Origin: Pedobacter sp. AK013
Lineage (GTDB): Bacteria > Bacteroidota > Bacteroidia > Sphingobacteriales > Sphingobacteriaceae
Direction of reading: 5' to 3'
Assembly: GCF_014205835.1 (NCBI RefSeq)
Contig: NZ_JACHCQ010000029.1
Coordinates: forward strand, 31,468 to 95,467
Length of the DNA: 64,000 bases
The notes below the pieces were generated by a model. It was given only the letters and a program-made list of their open reading frames with translations, did not search any database and was not told the DNA's origin. The translations under genes were made by a program, and so were the position numbers. This document shows positions 15,761 through 25,266 of this stretch, piece after piece (the first letter of the stretch is position 1; the number at the start of each line of letters is the position of its first letter).

Positions 15761-16237
15761 ATGCTTAAAAAAGACAATTCCAATTTAGAAATTGACAACC
15801 TTGACATCGATATATTGAAGCAATTGATGCAGGATGCCACTAAACCTTATACAGAAATCGCTAAAGATCTGATTGTTTCAGGCGGGACGATACACGTTAG
15901 AATGAAGAAACTGCAAGAAATGGGCATTATAAAGGGCTCTCACCTTATCATTGATCCGCAAAAGGCCGGATATGATATCTGCGCCTTTTTAGGTATTTAC
16001 CTGGAGAAAGGCATCCAGTATAAAGATGCGGTTGCGCAGTTGAGCAAAATTAAAGAAGTAGTAGAATTACATTACACTACAGGAGCTTACAGTATGTTTG
16101 CCAAAATTATTTGCAGAGACACCAATCATTTACGCCATGTTTTAAATGAAGAAATACAGGCAGTGAACGGCATTCAGCGTACAGAGACTTTAATCTCGTT
16201 AGAAGAGAGTATTAAAAGACAGATTGAGCTGGGATAA
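15761..16237 (+). CDS. Lrp/AsnC-family transcriptional regulator
   Basis: A 158-residue regulator: N-terminal winged helix-turn-helix (DIDILKQLMQDATKPYTEIA, TIHVRMKKLQEMGIIKG) then a RAM ligand-binding domain (GYDICAFLGIYLEKG, TTGAYSMFAKIICRDTNHLR, GIQRTETLISLEESIKRQI). The family binds amino acids and controls amino-acid metabolism as multimers. An N-terminal NSNLEIDNL extension is slightly longer than in typical Lrp. It is divergent from the tRNA-like RNA unit and shares the ~156-nt region that contains that unit's promoter, so local regulation is possible but unproven. Confidence 0.93.
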   Translation: MLKKDNSNLEIDNLDIDILKQLMQDATKPYTEIAKDLIVSGGTIHVRMKKLQEMGIIKGSHLIIDPQKAGYDICAFLGIYLEKGIQYKDAVAQLSKIKEVVELHYTTGAYSMFAKIICRDTNHLRHVLNEEIQAVNGIQRTETLISLEESIKRQIELG

Positions 16238-16369
16238 GATAAAAGCAGAAAGACAAAAGCAAAAAGATTTCATTAAAAACACCAAGTTTAAAATGATCTT
16301 ATACCTTATATGATAAAATGCTTTTAGTTATTCTTAATTTATTATTAGGAAATGAACGTTCTGTAGAAT

Positions 16370-16595
16370 TTCGGAAACAGCAGTCCCGTTATCCGCTATA
16401 GCCTCGAATTGCAATCGGGGGCTGCCGCTACTACCGGGTTTATTAACAATGGCTTGTACAGGTAAGCGCCCAGCCAAACATAGCAGCAATATACTGGCCA
16501 CCTAGACCCGATTGGAGTGAGCATGAAGCCGCAGGCGAAATAAAACAAAAAGCAGGAGCAAAACCTAAATAATTGTACAGGCACCGCTCTCCTAA
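16370..16595. repeat. Intergenic repeat element, copy 1 (~226 nt)
   Basis: Runs from TTCGGAAACAGCAGTCCCG to GCACCGCTCTCCTAA and is nearly the same as 16639-16866. It has internal palindromic pieces (TCGAATTGCAATCGGGGGCTGCCGC area) and no convincing reading frame. It looks like a non-coding interspersed element, possibly a MITE or a structured RNA. No target duplication or terminal inverted repeat was recognised. Confidence 0.8.
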
Positions 16596-16638
16596 TAACT
16601 CTTAGTGTTATTATCTGAAAATTAGCATTCAGCATTTC

Positions 16639-16866
16639 TTCGGAAACAGCAGTCCCGTTATCCGCTATAGTCCCGATAGAAAAAATCGGGAGCTGCCGCT
16701 ACTACCGGGTTTATTAACGATGGCTTGTACAGCTAAGCGCCCAGCCAAACATAGCAGCAATATACTGGCCACCTAGACCTGATTGGAGTGAGCATGAAGC
16801 CGCAGGCGAAATAAAACGGAAAGCGGGAGCAAAACCTAAATAATTGTACAGGCACCGCTCTCCTAA
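16639..16866. repeat. Intergenic repeat element, copy 2 (~228 nt)
   Basis: Direct repeat of copy 1, 43 nt downstream. Differences cluster in the small hairpin near the start: copy 1 has CCTCGAATTGCAATCGGGG and copy 2 CCCGATAGAAAAAATCGGG. Both can still pair, so the hairpin is kept while its sequence changes. The 3' part differs at few positions. A TTCGACTACGCTCAGG fragment, another common Bacteroidota intergenic word, follows at ~16892-16907. Confidence 0.8.
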
Positions 16867-16931
16867 CCTTAATAATTACATTTTAAATCCCCTTCGACTA
16901 CGCTCAGGATAACAACTGGAAAAAAATTAAG

Positions 16932-19040
16932 CTATTTCAACAACTGGTAAGCAACCAGCGCAGCAACATAAGCCATAGCCGTCATATATGCCAGTTGAAT
17001 TACCGGCCATTTCCAGCCTTTGGTTTCGCGGTAAACTATAGCAACTGTACTCATACATTGCATGGCAAAGGCATAAAAAAGCATAAGCGAAATACCCGTA
17101 GCGAAAGTATAAACCGGTAAACCCGTACGGCTATTTTTAGAGGCCGCCATACGCGCCCTGATAGTGTTTGTATCTCCATCACCACCATCAACACTGTAAA
17201 TGGTAGCCATGGTACCCACAAAGGCTTCACGAGCCGCAAAGGAGGTAATCAGACCGATACCAATCTTCCAGTCGTAACCCAATGGACTGATAACAGGCTC
17301 AATTGCATGACCAATTATGCCCACATATGAGTTTTCTAACTTTTCGGTAGCCACCAGCGTTTTAATATGATCGATATTTTTTGTTGTATCAGCCAAAGCA
17401 GACTCGTATTTTTTATCAATGCTTTCAAATCGGTTTCCCGGTCCGAATGAAGCCATTACCCAAAGGATGATGGAGATGGCGATGATTACTTTACCGGCTT
17501 CGAACACAAAGGTTTTCGATTTCTCGTACATGGTGTAGAACACATTTTTCCACCTTGGCATGCGGTAAACCGGTAATTCCATGATAAAATAAGACCTTTC
17601 TTTAGTTTTAATAATGAATTTCATTACCCATGCTACCAATACCGCAGCAATAATACCCACCAGGTACATCACCATTAGTGCCAGTCCCTGCAGGTTAAAA
17701 ATACCCAGAACAGTTTTAGAAGGAATAATTAACGAAATAATCAGAATATATACGGGAAGCCTTGCCGAACAGCTTACCAATGGGGTAACCATGATGGTAA
17801 TCATTCTATCTTTCCAGTTTTCGATATTTCGGGCAGCCATAATAGACGGAACAGCACAAGCTAAACCACCGATCATCGGCACTACCGATTTACCGTTAAG
17901 CCCAACTTTACTCATAATTTTATCCATCATAAAGGTAACACGGGCCATATAACCTGTATCTTCTAAAATGGATATGAATGCGAAAAGAATTGCAATCTGT
18001 GGAATAAAAACAAAAATACCCCCTAAACCTGCAATTACACCATCCAACAACAGATCAGTAAGCATACCTGCGGGCAAATATTCGTGCCCAATGTTGGTGA
18101 TAAAACCAAAACCAGTCTCAATCCAGTCCATCGGGTAGGATGACCAGGCAAATATAGCATTGAAAATTACAAAAAGGATAAACAAGAAAATAGCAAATCC
18201 CCATACTTTATGGGTTAAAATAGCATCTAATTTATCACTGAAAGAAAATTTCTTTTCGGTTCCCTTGTCAATAACTACATCAGCTAAAATTGTACTGAGA
18301 TGTTTATATCTGGCAATAGTTTCTGCAGCCTGAATTTTAGAAGATTCGAAATGGTGAAATTGTTCTATATGCTCAATTTCTTCTTGCTCTTTTTCGGTAA
18401 AGAAAGTTAAATGTTCATGCTGATGCAGTACCTGGAGCGCATAATAATCGTTATCGGAATTGAGTTTCGATTTTATAGCATTAATTGCTTCCGGAGCCAG
18501 GAAATTCACGTCTACATCCTGATATTGTGTAGCAATTTTATTGGTATTGGCAATGGCCTGTTTCAGTTTATCAATTCCGATATTATTCCTTGCCGAAATG
18601 GAAACCACCTGAATACCCAATTTTTCTGCCAGTTTATCCAGATTAACCTCAATCCCCTGCTTGGCAGAAAGATCGATCATATTAAGGGCCAAAATAATCG
18701 GGATACCTAAATCTGCCACCTGCGAATACAAAAGCATGTTACGCTTTAAATTCGAAGCATCGGCAATGAGCACAATAACATCAGGATGGCTATTGTTTTT
18801 TTTATCGGCCAGTACTTGAAAAACAATGCTTTCATCAGCACTTTTCGGATATAAGCTATACGTTCCCGGTAAATCGATGATCTCGGCTTCCTTACCGCTG
18901 GCAAGTTTTGTAAAACCTGTTTTCTTATCGACAGTAATGCCCGGAAAATTTCCAATTTTTTGATTTAACCCTGTTAAACGATTAAATAAAGTAGATTTAC
19001 CTGTATTGGGATTACCAACTAATGCAACTTTAATATCCAA
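16932..19040 (-). CDS. feoB: Ferrous iron transporter FeoB
   Basis: A 702-residue inner-membrane Fe2+ transporter. The N-terminal G domain has GNPNTGKSTLFNRLTG (G1), NFPGIT (G2), DLPGTYSLYP (G3) and NMID (G4); a helical spacer follows to ~280, then about eight to ten membrane helices with two Gate-type halves (MIGGLACAVPSIMAARNIEN; GIGLITSFAAREAFVGTMA). The start is a TTG 11 nt after the feoA stop; no in-frame ATG precedes the G1 motif, so the TTG is needed. No separate C-terminal FeoC-like segment is visible. Likely expressed with feoA under iron limitation. Confidence 0.95.
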   Translation of the reverse strand: MDIKVALVGNPNTGKSTLFNRLTGLNQKIGNFPGITVDKKTGFTKLASGKEAEIIDLPGTYSLYPKSADESIVFQVLADKKNNSHPDVIVLIADASNLKRNMLLYSQVADLGIPIILALNMIDLSAKQGIEVNLDKLAEKLGIQVVSISARNNIGIDKLKQAIANTNKIATQYQDVDVNFLAPEAINAIKSKLNSDNDYYALQVLHQHEHLTFFTEKEQEEIEHIEQFHHFESSKIQAAETIARYKHLSTILADVVIDKGTEKKFSFSDKLDAILTHKVWGFAIFLFILFVIFNAIFAWSSYPMDWIETGFGFITNIGHEYLPAGMLTDLLLDGVIAGLGGIFVFIPQIAILFAFISILEDTGYMARVTFMMDKIMSKVGLNGKSVVPMIGGLACAVPSIMAARNIENWKDRMITIMVTPLVSCSARLPVYILIISLIIPSKTVLGIFNLQGLALMVMYLVGIIAAVLVAWVMKFIIKTKERSYFIMELPVYRMPRWKNVFYTMYEKSKTFVFEAGKVIIAISIILWVMASFGPGNRFESIDKKYESALADTTKNIDHIKTLVATEKLENSYVGIIGHAIEPVISPLGYDWKIGIGLITSFAAREAFVGTMATIYSVDGGDGDTNTIRARMAASKNSRTGLPVYTFATGISLMLFYAFAMQCMSTVAIVYRETKGWKWPVIQLAYMTAMAYVAALVAYQLLK

Positions 19041-19051
19041 ACCCAGCTCTT

Positions 19052-19267
19052 TTATTGAATAATGATAACATCGGCTTCACTTTTACGCAAACAAAGCTGA
19101 TAGCCAGCAACACGGATAGCCATAGGATCGCCCAGAGGCGCAAAACGCTCTACCTCTACCTCCTCACCCGGCAAGCAGCCCATCTCCATTAACTTTACAG
19201 ACATATCTAAATCTGTAAAAGCTACGATTGTTCCCTTTTCTCCAACTTTTAGGTGCGACAGTTTCAT
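19052..19267 (-). CDS. feoA: Ferrous iron transport protein A
   Basis: A 71-residue SH3-like FeoA, the small cytoplasmic partner of FeoB. LKVGEKGTIVAF at the start, LMEMGCLPGEEVEVERFAPLGDP in the middle and IRVAGYQLCLRKSEAD at the end are the usual signature. First gene of feoA-feoB; the downstream feoB begins with a TTG 11 nt later, suggesting translational coupling. No Fur-type box was identified. Confidence 0.95.
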   Translation of the reverse strand: MKLSHLKVGEKGTIVAFTDLDMSVKLMEMGCLPGEEVEVERFAPLGDPMAIRVAGYQLCLRKSEADVIIIQ

Positions 19268-19364
19268 GTGCTAAATTTGGCGCAAGTTAACCTTTCTTTA
19301 GATTTATTCCAAATAAGATAATCTAGTGTGGGATATAAATTACATAGCTTTACTCTAAAATGAT

Positions 19365-22136
19365 CTAGTTTCGCTGTCTGCCCCCACCAAAGCCGCCACC
19401 ACCGTTACCGCCACGGCCCCTACCACCTTCTTCACCTCCCCGAATGCGGTTTTTACCACCCATACGGTTTAACGAATAGGTAAATGAAAACATAAAATAA
19501 CGCTGCAATACATTGTAGCTTTCATCACGGATAGTATTGTTGTTGGCCGTACGGCTTACGCCCCGATTTTCGTTCAGCAAATCGTTTACTGCGGCTTTAA
19601 AAGTACCACGGTTTTTAAAAAACTGCTTACTTAGGTACGAGTTCACCAAAGTAAACTGGGTATCGAAATTCTCTCCCCTGCCTGTATTCTGGTTGTAATC
19701 GGCATCAACCGACCAGCGGATATCGCCAGGAAACATATAGCTGATACTAATATTGGGACTAAAAGTATAATAACGTGTATTGGAATTGGGCTGAACGGAA
19801 TAGGTAGCCCTATTAATTGAGCCGCTAACACCTGCGGTTAAATCGAGCTTATCTAAATTCGATACCAAACGGTAACCATTGCTAATCGACCAACTGTTGG
19901 TGATATTTTTTAAGGTATTGGTAAAGTTTACATCGCGATCGTAGTTGCCACTTATATTGATGTGGAAATTAAGCTTATTTTCTGCCATAATGGGCAAACT
20001 TAATGAGGAAGATAGTGAACCTGAATAAACACCATTTACGTTTACAGGCAGCACTGCAAATTTACCCTGATTAACACCTCTTTCGATTAAACTGCTGCTA
20101 TTGGCAATTTTATTGGAAGTTTGGGTTAAGTTTACATTTACAAATAACGACCTGTTTTTTCCAACCGTAAAAGTGTTGTAGGCAATACGCAGAGTATTAT
20201 TAAACTCGGGCTTTAAATCAGGGTTTCCCAGCGGAATACTTTGTGTGTTGGTATTGTTAGGAATAGGCTGTAACTGTTGTATGGTAGGCTGATTGGTGCT
20301 ACCACGGTAATTGAATACCAAACGCTTGTTATTGCTAAAATTATACCTGAACATGGCTGAAGGCGTATAATTAAATACGTTCTGTTTTAATATAAAACCT
20401 TTGGTAATGTTATTGTTTTTACGATCGGTATTTTGAACGGCCATTCCTACATTCCAGTTGTATTTTTTGGCCATTTTATTAAAACTGAAACCAGCTGTAT
20501 TGGTTAGAATGGTGTTTTCGTAAACGTTACTTAATGAATCATTAAGTAAATCGTAGTTTAGTGTAGCCGGATTAAAGTCGTAGGTAAAACGATTAGAAGT
20601 ATTATGGTTATAGCCGTTCTGGTAGTTAAACTCCAGGCTCAGGGTTTTATCTAAAGGCTCCGTATAAACCAGTCGGGTATTCTGACTGATAGATTCGCTT
20701 TCCTGATCATTGAACTGGTTAATCATCTTTTCTGTTTTAACACTATCTTTTTCGCGCGTTTCAGGATTGTAATTATAATTATCAGCGTCGTTATTGTTAA
20801 TGTTGGTATTAAAATTCAGTGATAATGTTCTTCCTCGGCGCATAAACTTTTTGCGCAACAAAATATTATTACTGATAGATGGGGCCGTATTATGATTGGT
20901 TAATCGCTGGGAGCCGCTTGTATTATAGGTACCAAAATCGCGGGTGTAAATACTGTTGTTTAGGCTTTCGTTGTTGGTATAACTTAAATTCGGCTGGATG
21001 CGCAATGAGGTAAGCGAATCTAACTTCGTATCGACCATAAAGTTTAAACGGTGGTTTAAGCGATTGGAAGTATTGGTCTGGTTATTATTGAAAACCGTGG
21101 TTACATTGCCCAAAAGGTTTTGCGTAACACTATTCCTTAAAATCAGGTTATCAGATTTATTAACAAAATAGCTGAAATTAATTTCGGTTTGGTCAGCATA
21201 TACATCCGAGAAGTTAAATCCACCGGCTTTAGTATCGGTAATCCCGCCACGTCCGCCGTTACTCCCGCCATTTCCTCCTCCCAGGCCACCGCCAAAATTT
21301 TGTTTGTTTACGTTATTGAACTGGGCAATTACACTCAATCGCTTGTCCTGATTAAAATGGTTAATGTTCGCATTTACATCGTAACGGTCGTTAGAACCGT
21401 AACCACCTGTACTGTTCCCGAAGTAGCCGTTTTTCTTATCCTTTCTGGTGGTGATATTAATGATCTTGGTTCTGGAGCCATCGTCAATTCCGGTAAACTG
21501 TGCCTGATCGGAAAGTTCATCGATAATCTGAATTTTATCGATCATATCGGCCGGAAGGTTTTTAGTGGCCAATAAAGGATCATTCCCAAAAAACTCCTTA
21601 CCATCTACCTTCACTTTTGTAATGGTTTCGCCCTGGGCTTTTACTGTTCCGGCTTTATCTACCTCTACTCCTGGCAATTTCTTTAGCAAATCTTCTACTA
21701 CCGCATTCTCTACCACTTTAAATGAGCTTGCATTAAACTCAAGGGTATCCTTTTTTACTACAATTGGAGGAATTTCTGCTTTAATATCAACCGTTTGAAG
21801 ATCAATTGCCCCCCCTTCTAAAACAATATCTGCCAAGGTTATATCTGCTTTATCCACAGTAATGGTAAAATCTTTAGTGGCGTTCTTTAAACCTAAAAAC
21901 GCAGCATATAACCTGTAGGTACCTGGTTTTAGATTTTTAAAAACGAACTTCCCATCTTCAGTAGTACTTACCGCACCTACCATACTCGAATCTGTGAGGT
22001 TTTTAACAGCCAAAGAAGCAAAGTCAACTGGTTTTTTATCTTTTGATTGAATAACCCGTCCGCTAACTGAACCCGTTTTCTGAGCGTAGGCAAAAAAAGA
22101 TGATAAAATAAAAAGGAGCGTAAAAATCTGTTTCAT
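19365..22136 (-). CDS. Outer-membrane beta-barrel protein, TonB-dependent-receptor-like (paralog 1)
   Basis: A 923-residue outer-membrane protein with a signal peptide (ILSSFFAYAQ), a carboxypeptidase-regulatory-like domain at ~24-110 (GSVSGRVIQSKDKKPVDFAS), a plug-like segment at ~135-240 with VKAQGETITKVKVDGKEFFG and LPADMIDKIQIIDELSDQAQ, then a large beta-barrel. A glycine-rich loop (GGGLGGGNGGSNGGRGG) follows the plug and a glycine/arginine tail (GGGFGGGRQRN) ends the protein after the last barrel strand. It is a paralog of the gene at 22306-25116, in the same orientation with a 169-nt gap. The transported substrate is unknown; no TonB box was recognised. Confidence 0.88.
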   Translation of the reverse strand: MKQIFTLLFILSSFFAYAQKTGSVSGRVIQSKDKKPVDFASLAVKNLTDSSMVGAVSTTEDGKFVFKNLKPGTYRLYAAFLGLKNATKDFTITVDKADITLADIVLEGGAIDLQTVDIKAEIPPIVVKKDTLEFNASSFKVVENAVVEDLLKKLPGVEVDKAGTVKAQGETITKVKVDGKEFFGNDPLLATKNLPADMIDKIQIIDELSDQAQFTGIDDGSRTKIINITTRKDKKNGYFGNSTGGYGSNDRYDVNANINHFNQDKRLSVIAQFNNVNKQNFGGGLGGGNGGSNGGRGGITDTKAGGFNFSDVYADQTEINFSYFVNKSDNLILRNSVTQNLLGNVTTVFNNNQTNTSNRLNHRLNFMVDTKLDSLTSLRIQPNLSYTNNESLNNSIYTRDFGTYNTSGSQRLTNHNTAPSISNNILLRKKFMRRGRTLSLNFNTNINNNDADNYNYNPETREKDSVKTEKMINQFNDQESESISQNTRLVYTEPLDKTLSLEFNYQNGYNHNTSNRFTYDFNPATLNYDLLNDSLSNVYENTILTNTAGFSFNKMAKKYNWNVGMAVQNTDRKNNNITKGFILKQNVFNYTPSAMFRYNFSNNKRLVFNYRGSTNQPTIQQLQPIPNNTNTQSIPLGNPDLKPEFNNTLRIAYNTFTVGKNRSLFVNVNLTQTSNKIANSSSLIERGVNQGKFAVLPVNVNGVYSGSLSSSLSLPIMAENKLNFHINISGNYDRDVNFTNTLKNITNSWSISNGYRLVSNLDKLDLTAGVSGSINRATYSVQPNSNTRYYTFSPNISISYMFPGDIRWSVDADYNQNTGRGENFDTQFTLVNSYLSKQFFKNRGTFKAAVNDLLNENRGVSRTANNNTIRDESYNVLQRYFMFSFTYSLNRMGGKNRIRGGEEGGRGRGGNGGGGFGGGRQRN

Positions 22137-22251
22137 TCGGTTAGTTTGGTTTATAGCATAGAGACTGCGGGCTTTTATAAAGGTTTATTTTACTTAGGTA
22201 ACATTTGAAATACATAAATGTCAATAGTACATTTAATCTCAAAACAGATGG

Positions 22252-22285
22252 TAAAACAAAAAAGTCCCGGTTTAACCGAGACTTT
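22252..22285 (-). terminator. Rho-independent terminator after outer-membrane paralog 2
   Basis: Minus-strand RNA AAAGTCTCGG..CCGGGACTTT forms a 10-bp stem followed by TTTTGTTTT. A G-U pair exists only in the minus-strand RNA (a mismatch on plus), so it fits the gene ending at 22306 and separates the two paralogs into distinct transcripts. Confidence 0.85.
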
Positions 22286-22305
22286 CTTCATTTTAATCTA
22301 ACATT

Positions 22306-25116
22306 TTACATTCTTATACGCTGACCGCCACCACCACGTTGGCCTGGCATCTGCATATCGCCACTCATGTTTCTGCCACCTATACGCGTTAACGAGTAGG
22401 TGAAAGAGAACATATAATAACGTCTTAATACATTAGTAGTTAAATCGACAATTGAAGTCCCGGTAGCAGTTCTGCTCACACCAGTGTTCTGGTTAAGTGC
22501 ATCATTTACAGAAAATTTAAATGTTCCCCTGTTTTTGAAAAACTGACGGCTGATGTAAGGATTAAGAATAGTGTATTCCTGGTTAAATAAATCGCCACCA
22601 CCAAAGTTCCTGAAATAATCAATGTCGATTGCTAACCTGATATTGGCTGGCAATACATAACTCACATCAAAACTTGGATTAATGGTATAATACTGGGTAT
22701 TGGATGATGGCCTTGCAGAAAACGTAGAATTGGTATAACTTCCTGTAATACCACCCGTTAAATCGAATTTATCAACATTGGTAACCAATTTATAACTGTT
22801 TGAAATGGTATAACTATTGGTTACATTTTTTACCAGATTAGCACTTCTTTGGTCTGCAATAAAATTCACATTTCTGTTATACGAACCGTTACCAGAGATA
22901 TTCAGCGTTAGTTTACGCTCTGCCATCAAGGGTAAAGACCAGGTTGCATTGGCATTACCTGCATAAACACCATCAACATTGATGTAACTTACCTGTTGAA
23001 CACCTCCTGACAAGGGTACAACTGTATTTCCAATGGCATTAAATGTTTGGGTAAGGTTTAAACCAGCAAAAAAGAAACGGCCACTTTCGATATTGAAATT
23101 ATTGAAGTTAATTCTCAACTGATTATTAAAAGAAGGCTTTAAGTCAGGATTACCTACATAACGGGTTTGCGAATTTGTATTATCTGGTATGGGTTGAATC
23201 TGATCGATACTTGGTTGCGTGGTAGAGCCACGATAGTTGATAAACAAACGTTTACGGTTGCTAAAATTATACCTAAACTGTGCCGAAGGGGTAATATTGA
23301 TGAAATTCTGCGTTCGTTTTAAACCTGTGGTTAAATTGGTATTTACCCTATTGGTTTGTTGTGCAGCGACGCCGATATTCCAATTGTATTTTTTTTCAGT
23401 TGTGGTAAGGCTTAAGCCAGCTGCATTGGTTAAGGTACGGTTATTATAAATATTTGAAAAAGTATTATCTACTATATCGAATTGAAGGGTCGATGGATTG
23501 TAATTAAATACATCCCTTTGTGAATCGCTATTCGAATAACCATTTTGATAGTTAACCTCTACACTTAAAGTTTTATTTAGCGGCTCGGTATATACTACCC
23601 TCGTGGTATTGTTAATAGCGTGACTATTGGTATTATTTAACTGGTTAGTTAACGAATCTCTCTTTACACCATTTTCTGTAATATGATCCAATCTATAGTT
23701 CTGATTAGTCCCATCGTTATCGTTAATGCTGGTGTTTACATTTAACGACAGTGTGCGTCCCCTCCGCTTAAAACTTTTGCGGATCAATAAATTATTACTC
23801 ATGGTAGGCGTAGCAGCAGTTGTGGTGTTACGCTGTGTACCAATGGTTGTGCCATCGTCAAGTGTTCTCGTATATTCATTTAAATTGTTTCCATCTGTTT
23901 CTGTGTAAGATAGGTTCGGCTGTATTTTAATGGATAAAGATGGATTTATCTTGGTATCGACCATGAAATTGAACCGGTGGTTAATCCTGTCGGAAGTATT
24001 ATTTATAGCTTCAGCAATATTATTCGTACCTCCTGCAAGGTTTTGGGTATTAGAGTTTTGGATATTATCAGAAATTGCTTTATTAAAGAAATAACTGGCC
24101 TGAAACTGTGTTCCATCCTTATATGTATCGGCAAAGTTTAAACCTGCTGCATTTGTAGTGGTGATTCCACTATTTCCGCCGGAACTACTTCCACCGCCAC
24201 CACCAAAACCACCACGGCCACCACCTCCTCCTCCTCCAAAACCATTTCCTAAACCTCCGCCCTGGCCAAAATTTTGTTTGTTTACGTTATTAAACTGACC
24301 AATGAAGCTAATCTGGCGGTCATCGTCGAATTTGTTTACATTTAAACTGGCATCGTAACGGTCGTTAGAACCGTAACCCACTGTACTATTACCGAAATAG
24401 CCATGTTTCATACCATTTTTAGTAGTAATGTTCAGGATCTTATTTCTGGTACCATCATCAATGCCAGTAAACTGTGCCTGCTCTGAAAGCTCGTCAATTA
24501 CCTGGATTTTATCTACCATGTCGGCAGGTAAGTTTTTGGTTGCTAACAAGGGGTCGTTACCAAAAAACTCTTTTCCATCAACCTTTACTTTGGTAATGGT
24601 TTCGCCCTGAGCTTTAACACTACCATCTTTTGCAACCTCAACCCCAGGTACCTTTTTCAGCAGATCTTCCACTACTGCATTTTCGCGCACTTTGATCGAT
24701 TTGGCATCAAATTCTATCGTATCTTTTTTCACCACAATCGGGATGGAGGCGGTAACATTAACTGTTTTTAGATCAACCCCATCATCAACCATGGCAATTT
24801 CACCCACATTTACTGCAGCTTTAGCCACTTCTATATCTTTAGTAGCTGTTTTTAAACCTAAAAAGGCAGAATAAATCCTATACTTACCGGGAGCTATGGC
24901 CTTAAAGCTAAAACTTCCATCAGGATTGGTTTGACCAGATGCCACAACACTCGAGTCTTTTAAACTTTTAATTGCTATTGTAGCAAAATCAACCGGCTTT
25001 TTATCTTTCGCGTTAATTACTTTCCCGCTTATCGAACCAGTATTTTGAGCCTGAGCAATATATCCACAAAATAGGAGCACAATGAATATTGCGCTCTGAA
25101 CGTTTCTTTTCATCAA
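22306..25116 (-). CDS. Outer-membrane beta-barrel protein, TonB-dependent-receptor-like (paralog 2)
   Basis: A 936-residue paralog of the preceding protein with the same architecture: signal peptide ending near IAQAQ, carboxypeptidase-regulatory-like domain (GSISGKVINAKDKKPVDFAT), plug-like region with the same VKAQGETITKVKVDGKEFFG block, a beta-barrel and a glycine-rich tail (MPGQRGGGGQRIRM). Its post-plug glycine loop is longer than in paralog 1 (about 24170-24250) and would be exposed or disordered. The N-terminal 250 residues are far more alike between the paralogs than the barrel strands, which suggests different cargo or surface exposure. It has its own terminator. Confidence 0.88.
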   Translation of the reverse strand: MMKRNVQSAIFIVLLFCGYIAQAQNTGSISGKVINAKDKKPVDFATIAIKSLKDSSVVASGQTNPDGSFSFKAIAPGKYRIYSAFLGLKTATKDIEVAKAAVNVGEIAMVDDGVDLKTVNVTASIPIVVKKDTIEFDAKSIKVRENAVVEDLLKKVPGVEVAKDGSVKAQGETITKVKVDGKEFFGNDPLLATKNLPADMVDKIQVIDELSEQAQFTGIDDGTRNKILNITTKNGMKHGYFGNSTVGYGSNDRYDASLNVNKFDDDRQISFIGQFNNVNKQNFGQGGGLGNGFGGGGGGGRGGFGGGGGSSSGGNSGITTTNAAGLNFADTYKDGTQFQASYFFNKAISDNIQNSNTQNLAGGTNNIAEAINNTSDRINHRFNFMVDTKINPSLSIKIQPNLSYTETDGNNLNEYTRTLDDGTTIGTQRNTTTAATPTMSNNLLIRKSFKRRGRTLSLNVNTSINDNDGTNQNYRLDHITENGVKRDSLTNQLNNTNSHAINNTTRVVYTEPLNKTLSVEVNYQNGYSNSDSQRDVFNYNPSTLQFDIVDNTFSNIYNNRTLTNAAGLSLTTTEKKYNWNIGVAAQQTNRVNTNLTTGLKRTQNFINITPSAQFRYNFSNRKRLFINYRGSTTQPSIDQIQPIPDNTNSQTRYVGNPDLKPSFNNQLRINFNNFNIESGRFFFAGLNLTQTFNAIGNTVVPLSGGVQQVSYINVDGVYAGNANATWSLPLMAERKLTLNISGNGSYNRNVNFIADQRSANLVKNVTNSYTISNSYKLVTNVDKFDLTGGITGSYTNSTFSARPSSNTQYYTINPSFDVSYVLPANIRLAIDIDYFRNFGGGDLFNQEYTILNPYISRQFFKNRGTFKFSVNDALNQNTGVSRTATGTSIVDLTTNVLRRYYMFSFTYSLTRIGGRNMSGDMQMPGQRGGGGQRIRM

Positions 25117-25266
25117 AAAAATTAGATATTAAATGTAAAACTAAGCTATCAGACTATAGAAAAGTCGAAAGGTTTGTTAAGTTGTGTTAAAAGCTCGGTA
25201 ACATTTTAAATACAGCCTGAAGAAGGTAATCAGATCGAAAAGGAAGGTCGATCAGTAAAAGAGGGA

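Noticed and set aside
16396..16635. A 79-codon minus-strand frame inside repeat copy 1
   Set aside because: It extends out of the repeat and the second copy does not keep the frame; the element looks non-coding.
16370..16866. An insertion sequence remnant
   Set aside because: No transposase frame, terminal inverted repeats or target duplications were recognised; kept as a non-coding repeat.
21189..21575. A 128-codon plus-strand frame opposite outer-membrane paralog 1
   Set aside because: It is antisense to a clearly coding, conserved plug and barrel region and has no family features.
24170..24250. A possible tandem nucleotide repeat or CRISPR-like pattern (CCACCA/CCTCCT runs)
   Set aside because: It is the codon pattern of a glycine-rich loop within an outer-membrane protein. 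No CRISPR array was seen anywhere.
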